From assembly GCA_016929775.1 (NCBI GenBank), contig JAFGIE010000137.1, forward strand, positions 1 through 46,237: DNA of 46,237 nucleotides, written 5' to 3'. Positions 27,168 to 35,646 of this stretch are shown piece by piece; position 1 is the stretch's first letter, and every line of letters starts with the position of its first letter. Source of the DNA: Anaerolineae bacterium. Its GTDB lineage: Bacteria; Chloroflexota; Anaerolineae; JAFGEY01. A model generated the notes under the pieces. That model worked only from the letters and a program-made list of their open reading frames with translations, did no database searches and was not told where the DNA came from. The position numbers were made by a program, and so were the translations under genes.

Positions 27168-27197
27168 GGGAGCACCAACGCTAGAGGGAGGATGAGC

Positions 27198-28502
27198 ATG
27201 AACGCTGTGGATGTCATTGCCAAGAAACGCGATGGGGGCGTGCTCTCTGAGGCAGAGATCGCGTTTTTCGTGCAAGGCCTTACGAGCGGCGAGATCCCGG
27301 ACTACCAGGTCTCGGCGTGGGCGATGGCAGTGCTGCTGCAGGGCATGACGCGGCAAGAGACGATGGACCTGACGATGAGCATGGCAGCGTCGGGAGACCT
27401 GCTCGACTTGCACGACGTCGCCCCGGTGGTAGTGGACAAGCACTCGACGGGCGGGGTGGGAGACAAGACGACGATCGCCGTGGCGCCGATGGTCGCAGCG
27501 TGCGGGCTGCCGGTAGGCAAGATGAGCGGGAGGGGACTGGGGTTCAGCGGAGGCACGCTGGACAAGCTGGAGGCGATCCCCGGCTACCGGGTCGACCTGA
27601 GCATCGAGGCCTTCAAGGCGCAGCTGCGCGAGGTGGGCCTCGTGGTTGCGGGCCAGACGACCAAGCTGGCGCCTGCGGACGGCAAGCTGTACGCACTGCG
27701 CGATGTGACGGCGACGGTGCCCTCCCTGCCGCTGATTGCCAGCTCGATCATGAGCAAAAAGATCGCGGCTGGAGCGGATGCGATCGTGCTCGACGTCAAG
27801 GTGGGGCGTGGTGCCTTCATGGAGACGCTAGATCAGGCGCGCGCGCTGGCTCACACGATGGTCGAGATCGGGCGCGACCTGGGACGTCGGGTGTCCGCCG
27901 TGATCTCGGACATGAACCAGCCGCTGGGCCGCGCGGTAGGCAACGCGCTGGAAACCGCGGAGGCTGTGGCAACCGTGCGCGGGCAGGGCCCGCCCGACTT
28001 TGGCGCGCACTGCCTATCGATCGGGGAACAGATGCTGATCCTCGGCGGGCGCGCCAAGGACGCGGCAGAGGCCCGCGAAATGCTGGAACAGGCCATACAG
28101 AGCGGTCGGGCCGAGCGCAAGCTCATGGCGTGGGTCAAAGCGCAGGGCGGCGATCTCTCGGTGCTCGGCGATCCGCCCACCATGGCACGGGCCTCGATCG
28201 TCGAGGTGGTCGCAGCGCCGCGGAGCGGCGTGATCCGCCAGATCGACGCCCGGGAGGTCGGGTTGGCTGCGGTGACGCTGGGCGCCGGGCGCACGGTCAA
28301 GGGGGCGCCGATCGACCATGCGGTGGGCATCGTGTTGGACGCCAAGGTCGGAGACCGCGTGCGTGCCGGAGAGGCGTTGTTTACCGTCCACGCCAACGAT
28401 CGGGGAAGGTGCGACGTGGCGCGAGACCGCATCCTCGGCGCATACGGGTGGGCAGACGAAATGGTCGAGGTCCCGCCGCTGGTGTACGATGTGATCAGCT
28501 GA
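27198..28502 (+). CDS. pdp: Pyrimidine-nucleoside phosphorylase
   Basis: A 434-residue nucleoside phosphorylase, the usual size of the family. It splits uridine, thymidine or deoxyuridine with phosphate to give the base and (deoxy)ribose 1-phosphate, feeding salvage. The signature [20 protein letters not shown] is present, as are [14 protein letters not shown] (phosphate-binding loop) and the catalytic region [12 protein letters not shown] with [36 protein letters not shown] and the C-terminal [16 protein letters not shown] form the biotin-like domain. ATG 27198 is preferred over ATG 27192 because GGAGG (27187-27191) is then six bases away. Single-gene transcript. Confidence 0.96.
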   Translation: MNAVDVIAKKRDGGVLSEAEIAFFVQGLTSGEIPDYQVSAWAMAVLLQGMTRQETMDLTMSMAASGDLLDLHDVAPVVVDKHSTGGVGDKTTIAVAPMVAACGLPVGKMSGRGLGFSGGTLDKLEAIPGYRVDLSIEAFKAQLREVGLVVAGQTTKLAPADGKLYALRDVTATVPSLPLIASSIMSKKIAAGADAIVLDVKVGRGAFMETLDQARALAHTMVEIGRDLGRRVSAVISDMNQPLGRAVGNALETAEAVATVRGQGPPDFGAHCLSIGEQMLILGGRAKDAAEAREMLEQAIQSGRAERKLMAWVKAQGGDLSVLGDPPTMARASIVEVVAAPRSGVIRQIDAREVGLAAVTLGAGRTVKGAPIDHAVGIVLDAKVGDRVRAGEALFTVHANDRGRCDVARDRILGAYGWADEMVEVPPLVYDVIS

Positions 28503-28548
28503 GCTGCGCCGCTGGGCTCGCACGGCAGATGCGCATCGCAGGATAGCG

Positions 28549-29775
28549 CTACTCCGCGTCGATGTCGCCGATCAAGCCGCGCTTGCGCGCTTGGTCGAGC
28601 GTCAGGCCATTCGAAGCGCCATCGGCGCTCGTATCGGCGCTGTCGATCACCGCATCCCAGTCCAGTGCGCCGTCGACGTCCCAGTCGAGGTCCTCGAGTG
28701 CCGGCTGGTCGGCGGATCCTGAGGGGAGGGGCGCCTCTGCGGCGGGCGGGGGAGGGGCGACTGCCGACTCTGCTGCCTGCGCCTCCTGAGAAGAGGGCGT
28801 GGACGGGTGGGCGGCATTCTCGCGCGCAGAAGAGGAGGGCTCTCCGCCCTCGACGCCAGGCGCAGCTGCGGGACGCGTGGCCTCTGGGAAGGAGCGCCGA
28901 AAGAGGTCGAACACGTCACCCTCGGGCAGTTCGCGAGAGGGGGGCAGCGGTGGGGCCTGCCCGTCCAGTGCGCTCTCCAAGGCTTTCGCCGCCTCGCGGA
29001 GGTAGTACCAGACTTGGCCCTGCCGCACGGCAGGCCCAAAGACGACGGCGGCGGTATAGGTATCGTCGATGCGATAGGTGCAGATGCTTTGGGCCGCTGT
29101 GCCAAAGTAGCTCTGCCGAACCGGTGCGTCCTGATCGAACGTCCGCGTCATCTGGTCCGTGATCGCGGACAGCGTAGCCTGGAGTTCGGCGCCCAAGTCG
29201 TCGATCGGCCTGGGTGGTCCGAGCACGTTGAGGGCGACCACTGCGCCGTCGCGGCGGACGATCAGGGCGGCATCCGCGCCTGTGGCGGCACGCAGTGCGC
29301 CGAGGGCCTGGGTGACTGCCGCGTGCTGGCTGGGCGAGAGGTCGTCTATGGCCGCACGGCGAGCCTCGCGCGGCGGCGCACGCAGCGGGGCGTCGAGCGT
29401 CTCGCGCACGGTCTCGCGGAATTCTGAGAGGGCGAAAGGCTTGGTGAGGTAGGCATACGCGCCCAACTCGGCAGTGCGCCCGGCGATCTCGGGGGCATTA
29501 AAGGCGGTCATCGCGATCGCCTTGGTGCCGGGCGCGATCGACTGCAGCGCCTCGAGCAGCTCGAGGCCACTGAGTCCGGACATCTTGATGTCGGTGATCA
29601 GCAAGTCGAAGGCTTGTCCGGCGGTCTGCGCCCGGCGTAGATGTACCATCGCCTCGTCTACGTTCCCGGCAAGCTTGACTGTGAACGCGTCCGACATGTC
29701 GCCTACTGCCTCAGCGAGCAGTGCGCCAAGCTCGATGTCGTCGTCCACGATTAGGATGCTCTTTGACAGGGCCAT
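28549..29775 (-). CDS. Response regulator with Roadblock-like middle and DWD-rich tail
   Basis: A 408-residue protein. Residues 1-125 are a receiver domain with the acidic pair Asp11/Asp12, phospho-acceptor Asp62 (LLITDIKMSG), Thr90 (IAMT) and Lys112 (YLTKPF). Residues about 147-275 (TQALGALRAATGADAALIV to EAAKALESAL) have the length and pattern of a Roadblock/LC7 or GAF-like domain, not clearly one or the other. There is no DNA-binding domain. The tail is Pro/Ala/Glu-rich and ends with two DWD motifs (DLDWDVDGALDWD) and a GLTLDQARKRGLIGDID end. No histidine kinase is adjacent. It may act by protein-protein contact. The ATG at 29775 has GAGGG six bases upstream. The 274 bases upstream (29776-30049) show nothing clear. 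Confidence 0.85.
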   Translation of the reverse strand: MALSKSILIVDDDIELGALLAEAVGDMSDAFTVKLAGNVDEAMVHLRRAQTAGQAFDLLITDIKMSGLSGLELLEALQSIAPGTKAIAMTAFNAPEIAGRTAELGAYAYLTKPFALSEFRETVRETLDAPLRAPPREARRAAIDDLSPSQHAAVTQALGALRAATGADAALIVRRDGAVVALNVLGPPRPIDDLGAELQATLSAITDQMTRTFDQDAPVRQSYFGTAAQSICTYRIDDTYTAAVVFGPAVRQGQVWYYLREAAKALESALDGQAPPLPPSRELPEGDVFDLFRRSFPEATRPAAAPGVEGGEPSSSARENAAHPSTPSSQEAQAAESAVAPPPPAAEAPLPSGSADQPALEDLDWDVDGALDWDAVIDSADTSADGASNGLTLDQARKRGLIGDIDAE

Positions 29776-30049
29776 TGCGTGCCCTCACCAGACTCCCGCG
29801 CCGCGTGCTGCGATGCCAGGTGCTGCATCGAGGTCGTCCGCAGTCCCGAAGCGGCTTTCGCGGAGCATCGCGTTGCGTCCCGAGGTACGAGGGACTCAGA
29901 ACGGCGCCGAGGAGCAGCGGTGCTCTTGACGGCCAAAACCGTCACTACGAACGGTGTCGATGCTCGATGGTCAGCGTTACGGATAGCCGAGCCAAACTGC
30001 AAGCCGTGCGAATGCGATCCCGATAGGGCGCACGGTGCGCAAGCGTGCG

Positions 30050-30517
30050 TTACTCGAACACAAAGGGGTCCGTGGGACGAGGCTGTGACACGATCTCGTC
30101 CGGCGAGAAAAAGAGCGCGATCTCGCGCTTGGCTGTGTCCAGCCCATCCGAACCGTGCACCAGGTTATAGCGCGTCTGCATCGCATAGTCCGCGCGGATC
30201 GTGCCCGGTTCTGCCTCTGAGGGGTTGGTCGCGCCAAGCATGCGGCGAACCGCGCTGATGGCCCTGTATCCCTCGAGTATCATCACGACCACTGGCGCGG
30301 CAGTGATATAGCCGATCAGAGGATCATAGAACGGCTTGCCCTGGTGCTCGGCATAGTGCTCCTCGGCGAGCGGGCGACCGATCTTGATCATCTTCATGGC
30401 GATGATGCGTAGTCCCCGGCGTTCGAAGCGGTGGATGATCTCGCCCGCTAGTCGGCGTTGGATGGCGTCAGGCTTGATGATGACCAGCGTGCGTTCCATC
30501 GAGTCTGCTTCGGACAT
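30050..30517 (-). CDS. ndk: Nucleoside diphosphate kinase
   Basis: A 155-residue Ndk, which moves the gamma phosphate from ATP to other nucleoside diphosphates through a phospho-histidine. TLVIIKPDAIQRRL starts the fold, GYRAISAVRRMLGATNPSEAEPGTIR is the nucleotide-binding helix, and NLVHGSDG holds the catalytic His121. The C-terminus ends PFVFE. The ATG at 30517 is preceded by AGGAGA that overlaps the stop codon of the upstream TPR gene, so the two are translationally linked. A later in-frame ATG (MERTLVIIK) fits the typical Ndk N-terminus and is a possible second choice. It is expected in the cytoplasm. Confidence 0.97.
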   Translation of the reverse strand: MSEADSMERTLVIIKPDAIQRRLAGEIIHRFERRGLRIIAMKMIKIGRPLAEEHYAEHQGKPFYDPLIGYITAAPVVVMILEGYRAISAVRRMLGATNPSEAEPGTIRADYAMQTRYNLVHGSDGLDTAKREIALFFSPDEIVSQPRPTDPFVFE

Positions 30518-30525
30518 ACTCTCTC

Positions 30526-33500
30526 CTACTTGAGGTTCTTGAGCGCCTGCTGATAGGCGCGCAGGGCACGGCCCAGCTGACCGGAGCGCACATAGACGTC
30601 GCCCAGAACCCGGTAGAGGGCGTGATGGCTTTCGTGCGCCTGTGTCGCCAGCTCGAGGTCGCGCAGGAGCTGATCGCGCACTCTAGCAACGGGGACCAGT
30701 TCTTCATAGAGCGCTGCCGCCGTGTCGGGGTCGTCGAGGGCCAGACTCGAGCGCGCGGCGGCGAGTTGTTGCTGCGGATCGGGTTGTGGCGCTATCTCTG
30801 GCGCGCCGGGCTGCGGTTGTGGGGCTGCCTCTGTGACCGGCGCTTCGGCGACCGCCGCTTCGGCGACCGGCGCTTCGGCGACCGCCTCCTCGGCGACCGG
30901 CGCTTCGGCGACCGCCTCCTCTGTGACCGGCGCTTCGGCGACCGGCTCTTCGGCGACGACCTCCTCGGCGACGACTTCCTCGGCAACCGGCTCTTCGGCG
31001 ATCGCCGCTTCGGCGACGACCTCCTCGGCGACCGGCTCTTCGGCGACCGCCGCTTCGGCGACCGCCTCCTCGGCGACGACTTCCTCGGCGACGACTTCCT
31101 CGGCGACCGGCTCTTTGGCAATCCCTTCCTCGGCGACTCCCTCTTGGACGGCCTCATAGACCGTTTCGACACGCTCTTCCGGAGCGGTCTCGCCGACCCG
31201 GACGGGCTCCGGGGGGAGAGGCGGCTCGGTTGTCGAGACGATCTCTTCCAAGAGCTCCTCTGGGGCTTCTTCTGGTTCGGGCTCCAGCCCTTGCTCTCTG
31301 CGCAGCCGGATCAGCCATTCGGGCATCGACTCTTCCTCTGCGGCGACGGGCTGTGGCGTGACCTCGCTGACCGGCATCTCGTCAATTGCTGGGGCACCGA
31401 TCTCGGCCTCGAGTTGGGCGAGCCAGTCTGGCACATCCTCGACGGGAGAGGGCAGTGGCGTGGGCGCGAGGTCCTCAGGCGCAGCTTCGGGTGCGGGGAC
31501 CGCCTCCGCCGCGACGGCAGCGGGCTCCTCTGCAGCCGGTCCAAAGAACGCCTCCTTTTCCTCCTCGGCGGGCGGAGTCGGCTCCTGGATGCCCAGTTCT
31601 TCGAGCCAATCCGGGATCTGGCCCAGTTCCAGGTCTTGGTCCGGGGTCTCGGGGAGGCCCTCCGACGGGGCGCCGACCTGGTCGAGCCAATCGGGCACTT
31701 CAGCCGTGTAGGTGGCTTCTGGCCCCTGGTCTTCGTCGGGCAGCGCTGGCTCTTGTGCGCGAAGCGCCTGGAGCCAATCTGGGAGTTCGCCCTCTGCGAG
31801 CGGCTCGGCAGGCTCGACGGGGGCTGCGCCGGGCGCAGCCTCCAGCTCACCCACCCAGTCCGAAAGGTCGACCTCATCTGGAGCCTCGATCAGGAGCTCC
31901 TCACCCTCTTCGCCGGTCAGGTCCAGTTCATCCTCGCGCAGCTCCTCAAGCCAATCGGGCAGGTTGTCTACATCCAGCGCATGCATCGGCTGCGGTGCGT
32001 CCGGCTCTGACGCGGCAGCGATCTCTGCCAGCCAGTCCGGCAGATCTTCAGCTTCCTGCTCCTGATCGGAGAGCGGCTCGTAGGACCGCAGCTCCTGGAG
32101 CCAATCCGGGAGCTCTTCCTCGACGGAAGGTCCGCTCCACGTCTCGGTTGCTTCCTCTGCATCGGTTTCGATCTCGGCGAGCCAGTCAGCCGCTTCCTCC
32201 TCCTCCTGCACTTCCGGCTCGATCGCTTGCAGCCACTCGGGCAGCTGGTCGTCTGCGATATCCGCAGCCTTAGCCAGGGGCGCGCCCGCCTCCTCGGTCA
32301 GCCAGTCGGCTGATTCAGCTTCTTCGGGCCCCGCGATGATCGTCTCCTCCAGCTCAAGGTCGCCCGGTTCGTGCTCGCGCAGCTCCTCAAGCCACTCGGG
32401 AAGCTCTCCCGCTTCTCTGCCTTCGGCCGCAGCGCCGGGCTCTGCCGCTCCCTCTCCCTGAAAGGCTACGTCCTGGAGCCAGTCAGGGAGTTCCCCCAGT
32501 TCGTCGGATGGGGCGAGTTCCCCCTCCTCGGCGCTCGACGTGGGGGCGCGTTCTTCGGCGAGCTCGGCCTCAGGCTCGGCAGCCAGCAGGTCGCGTTCAT
32601 CGGCGCCTGCCTGTGGTTCTGCCAGCGCTGCTGCCAGTCGCTCTGTCGGCGGTTCTATCGGCGGTTCCGGCGGCGGTTCTGCTATTGGGGCTGCAGGCGG
32701 GGCCTGGGCCTCGAGCAGCCAGTCGGGCAGCTCAGCGACGTGCTCCTCCTCGGGGACCTCGGCCTCGGGGGGAGGTGCGATCGGCGCCGCCTCGGGCTGT
32801 TCCTCGACCATGGCCTCCGAGAGCCAGGCGGGCGGAGGAGCCTCTGTGCCCGGTGTATACATCTCGTCTAGGCCCGGTTCCATCTGCAGGGTTCTGCCGA
32901 CCTCGTCGAGCCAGCCCGTCTCATCGACGGGTCCCGCCACAGCGGCAGCGGCTCTTTCCTCGGGCTCGATCTCGAGGTACGGCACCTCGACGGACTCGAC
33001 AGGCAGAGGAGACTCTTCGGCGAGGAGTTCCCATGCGGCTTTGCCCTCGGGGTCAAGGGCGCGCGCGATGCGGAGGTGTGGGGCGGCTTGCTCTTCTAGG
33101 CCTCTGTTCCACAGGATCTGCCCGAGGAGCAGGTTCCCTTGTAGGCAGTTGGGTAGCTTTTCGAGCAGGCTGTGACAGATCTGCTCGGCAGTGTCAAACA
33201 TGTCGCCCGCCATCCAGTAGCTCCTGGCGAGGGCGACCTCGATGTAAGCCGTATGCAGGGGGGCAGGGGCGGCGTCCCCTTGCAACAAGCGCTGCAGTTC
33301 CTGGATGGACCGCCGGTGGAACCCGCCGGCGGCGTACAGCCGACCCAGGGCAGCACGCGTCAGCTTGACGCGCGGCGCCTCGACCCCATCTCGCTTGCCG
33401 TACAGCTGGCGGAGTGCGTGGCGATAGTCGGCATTGCCAGGCTCGATCTCGAACGCGCGCTCCATAAGCCAGGTAGCCTGATCGAGTTCGCCCAGGTCTT

Positions 33501-33753
33501 CGGATAGCGTAGCGAGGTTGGCCCACGCGTCGGCATCTTCAGGGTCTGCGCTGAGCAGGCTCTGGTAGTAGTGCATAGCGTGGGCATAGTCGCCCTTGTC
33601 CAGGCTGGCGCGTCCGAGGAGGCGGTAGACGGGCAGGTACATCGGGTAGTAGCCCAAGATGTGGCGGCAGTGCTGGAAGGCCTGGTCGACCTGCCCGTTC
33701 TGGATCGCGCGTGCGATCTCGTCCACGTAATCGTGCAGACTGATCTGTGACAT
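30526..33753 (-). CDS. TPR protein with DWL repeats and low-complexity acidic region
   Basis: A 1,075-residue scaffold-like protein. Residues 1-240 are TPR helices (for example MSQISLHDYVDEIARAIQ then YYPMYLPVYRLLGRASL). The middle (about 330-830) contains roughly 15 copies of a short motif of the form (E/D)LPDWLxxL, each after acidic, Pro/Ala-rich linkers. Residues about 870-975 are repeats of VAEE/PVAEEVVAE, and the C-terminus returns to TPR-like helices (HALYRVLGDVYVRSGQLGRALRAYQQAL). Repeated Trp-Leu motifs in flexible linkers suggest a multivalent binding protein. It has no signal peptide or membrane span. The ATG at 33753 follows GGAGGG. It is co-transcribed with ndk (8-base gap) from the promoter at 33872-33900. 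Confidence 0.85.
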   Translation of the reverse strand: MSQISLHDYVDEIARAIQNGQVDQAFQHCRHILGYYPMYLPVYRLLGRASLDKGDYAHAMHYYQSLLSADPEDADAWANLATLSEDLGELDQATWLMERAFEIEPGNADYRHALRQLYGKRDGVEAPRVKLTRAALGRLYAAGGFHRRSIQELQRLLQGDAAPAPLHTAYIEVALARSYWMAGDMFDTAEQICHSLLEKLPNCLQGNLLLGQILWNRGLEEQAAPHLRIARALDPEGKAAWELLAEESPLPVESVEVPYLEIEPEERAAAAVAGPVDETGWLDEVGRTLQMEPGLDEMYTPGTEAPPPAWLSEAMVEEQPEAAPIAPPPEAEVPEEEHVAELPDWLLEAQAPPAAPIAEPPPEPPIEPPTERLAAALAEPQAGADERDLLAAEPEAELAEERAPTSSAEEGELAPSDELGELPDWLQDVAFQGEGAAEPGAAAEGREAGELPEWLEELREHEPGDLELEETIIAGPEEAESADWLTEEAGAPLAKAADIADDQLPEWLQAIEPEVQEEEEAADWLAEIETDAEEATETWSGPSVEEELPDWLQELRSYEPLSDQEQEAEDLPDWLAEIAAASEPDAPQPMHALDVDNLPDWLEELREDELDLTGEEGEELLIEAPDEVDLSDWVGELEAAPGAAPVEPAEPLAEGELPDWLQALRAQEPALPDEDQGPEATYTAEVPDWLDQVGAPSEGLPETPDQDLELGQIPDWLEELGIQEPTPPAEEEKEAFFGPAAEEPAAVAAEAVPAPEAAPEDLAPTPLPSPVEDVPDWLAQLEAEIGAPAIDEMPVSEVTPQPVAAEEESMPEWLIRLRREQGLEPEPEEAPEELLEEIVSTTEPPLPPEPVRVGETAPEERVETVYEAVQEGVAEEGIAKEPVAEEVVAEEVVAEEAVAEAAVAEEPVAEEVVAEAAIAEEPVAEEVVAEEVVAEEPVAEAPVTEEAVAEAPVAEEAVAEAPVAEAAVAEAPVTEAAPQPQPGAPEIAPQPDPQQQLAAARSSLALDDPDTAAALYEELVPVARVRDQLLRDLELATQAHESHHALYRVLGDVYVRSGQLGRALRAYQQALKNLK
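30835..31145 (-). repeat. Low-complexity tandem repeat coding for VAEEPVAEE-type units
   Basis: About 300 bases inside the TPR gene made of short units such as GGCGCTTCGGCGACC and GCCTCCTCGGCGAC, read in the gene's frame as Val/Ala-Glu-Glu units. The other strand gives an open frame with FGDRR/LFGD repeats that is an artefact. Such repeats change length readily. Confidence 0.85.
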
Positions 33754-33871
33754 GGCAGTCCCTCCAACTCAGGATCAGGCCGACTGCGTCAACAGGTGAG
33801 GTGGTGAGGCGCGCTTTCCTGCCGGTTTCTACAGCCTTATCCTACCATGAGATGTGTAAAGCTCGTTTCCA

Positions 33872-33900
33872 TTGTAGCACGACGATGTGACTATGTCAAG
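33872..33900 (-). promoter_or_regulatory. Promoter of the TPR-ndk operon
   Basis: Minus strand TTGACA (33900-33895), 17 bases, TACAAT (33877-33872), close to consensus. It leaves a leader of about 110 bases before the ATG at 33753. Confidence 0.8.
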
Positions 33901-33930
33901 GTACCTCGGGATCAGAGCACTGCACAGCCG

Positions 33931-35613
33931 CTAGTACCCCACGGCGCAGCCGTCCTTGCGCGGATCGCTCCCGGCGGTCAGCACGCCGGTGTCGGGGTCG
34001 CGCACGATGATCTGCCCGCCGCCAAAAGTGGCGCGCCCAAAGCCGGTGACCGGTGCGATGCGGTGTCCGCGCCGCGCCAGGGCAGCCATGGTCTCCACCG
34101 ACCAGCCTTCCTCGATGTAGAGCAGCCCGCCGGGGTCGAGCGCGCCGACGCCGGATCCGGACTGCACCGCAAGCCGCCAGCGGGGCATGTCGAGGGCCTG
34201 CTGGGGTGACATGCCCAAGTCGATCATGTTGACCAACATCTGCAGGTGACCGTGGGGCTGCATGTACCCACCCATGACGCCGAAGGATGCGTGCAGCTGC
34301 CCGGCGTGGTTGGTCATGGCAGGGATGATGGTGTGGTAGGGCCGCTTGTTCGGCGCCAACACGTTGGGGTGCTCTGAGTCCAGGACAAAGAGGGAGGCGC
34401 GGTTCTGTAAGCTGACGCCCGTCCCAGGTACCACGAGCCCCGTGCCCGTGCCCTGGTAGAGGCTGCAGATAAAGCTGCAGGCGTTGCCTTCGCCGTCGAC
34501 CGCGCACAGGTAGGCTGTATCGTCGCCGCGGAGGGGGTCGCCGTGCGGTACGTGGGCAGCGGCGCGGTGCGGGTCGATCCGCGCGCGGCGGCTGTCGGCA
34601 TAAGGTGCACTGCACAACGCCTCGAGCGGGATGCCGACGACGTGCATGTCGCACACCCACTGCAGGGCATCGGCAAAGGCGAGGCGCATGCACTCGACGA
34701 GCGTGTGAAGCCGGTCTACCTCGTCCATCGCAGCTAGGTCAAACCCGGCGGCAAGGTTGGCGCCGAGGACGGCAGCCAGTCCGTGTCCATTGGGCGGGCA
34801 CTCGTAGAGGGTGTAGCCGCGGTAGGAAGCCGAGATCGGCTCTTCCCAGGTGCTGGTGTGTGCTGCCATGTCGGCAGGCGTGATCCAGCCGCCGTAGCGC
34901 TGGACATGCTCACTCAGGGCATGGGCAAAGGCGCCGTGGTAGATATAGTCCGGGCCCTCGTCGGCGATGCCGCGCAGGGTGCGCGCCAGGGAGGGGATGC
35001 GCATCAGCTCCCCAGCCCGTGGCGCGCGGTCGTCGCGCAGCAGCTCGCGTCCGCTGGGCTGCTGGGGACCGTTGGCGCCCGGTAGATCGCCGCTCATCCA
35101 GCCAGGAGCCCGGAGCAGCTTGGGGACCGAACCCGCCCAGCCGCGCGCGATCAGCTCGCTGACCGGGTAACCCTGCTCGGCAGTCCGGATGGCGGGCTGA
35201 AGGACATCGGCGAGCGGCATGCGACCGTGCCGCGCCAACAGGTCGTGCCAACCGGCGACCGCTCCAGGGATGCTGACCGCGTGCCCAGTGTAGCCGGGCA
35301 TGCGGTCGTAGCCCAGAGCGCGCAGGTCGTCGATCGAAGCCGCTGCTGGCGCGCGCCCAGACCCGTTGAGCGCAGTCACCTGCCCTGTGCGGGCGTCCCA
35401 GTAGAGGGCAAAGCAGTCGCCGCCGATGCCGGTCGAGATCGGCTCGACGACGTTGAGCATCGCCGCCGTCGCGACGGCGGCATCCGCTGCGGTGCCGCCC
35501 GCCCTGAGCATATCGAGCCCGGCTTGTGCGGCGAGTGGCTGGCTGGTGGCGACCATGCCGCGCGTGGCGAGGACGTTGCTGCGCCTAGAACGAAAGACTG
35601 CGTCGAACTGCAT
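33931..35613 (-). CDS. Gamma-glutamyltransferase family protein
   Basis: A 560-residue GGT-family N-terminal-nucleophile hydrolase. It has the conserved N-terminal GMVATSQPLAAQAGLDMLRAGGTAADAAVA, then VVEPISTGIGGDCFALYW. The autoprocessing and catalytic Thr is Thr366 in RGDDTAYLCAVDGEGNA. After it come GTGVSLQNR (substrate binding) and IPAMTNHAG...SFGVMGGYMQPHGHLQMLVNM. There is no signal peptide, although many GGTs are periplasmic, so a cytoplasmic role such as cleavage of gamma-glutamyl or related amides is possible. Some members are cephalosporin or other acylases. The ATG at 35613 follows AAGGAG. Last gene of the four-gene minus-strand unit with the CoA-disulfide reductase. Confidence 0.93.
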   Translation of the reverse strand: MQFDAVFRSRRSNVLATRGMVATSQPLAAQAGLDMLRAGGTAADAAVATAAMLNVVEPISTGIGGDCFALYWDARTGQVTALNGSGRAPAAASIDDLRALGYDRMPGYTGHAVSIPGAVAGWHDLLARHGRMPLADVLQPAIRTAEQGYPVSELIARGWAGSVPKLLRAPGWMSGDLPGANGPQQPSGRELLRDDRAPRAGELMRIPSLARTLRGIADEGPDYIYHGAFAHALSEHVQRYGGWITPADMAAHTSTWEEPISASYRGYTLYECPPNGHGLAAVLGANLAAGFDLAAMDEVDRLHTLVECMRLAFADALQWVCDMHVVGIPLEALCSAPYADSRRARIDPHRAAAHVPHGDPLRGDDTAYLCAVDGEGNACSFICSLYQGTGTGLVVPGTGVSLQNRASLFVLDSEHPNVLAPNKRPYHTIIPAMTNHAGQLHASFGVMGGYMQPHGHLQMLVNMIDLGMSPQQALDMPRWRLAVQSGSGVGALDPGGLLYIEEGWSVETMAALARRGHRIAPVTGFGRATFGGGQIIVRDPDTGVLTAGSDPRKDGCAVGY

Positions 35614-35646
35614 CTGGTCTCCTTGTGGGCGTGAGGCGGCGCGGGC

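Noticed and set aside
30003..30050. GC-rich inverted repeats after ndk as a terminator
   Set aside because: The stem is short and imperfect with no T-run on the minus strand.
30622..32010. Plus-strand open frame with RRFGDRLFGD repeats resembling a pentapeptide-repeat protein
   Set aside because: It is the reverse reading of the VAEE repeats in the TPR gene. It has no ribosome site and no other family feature.
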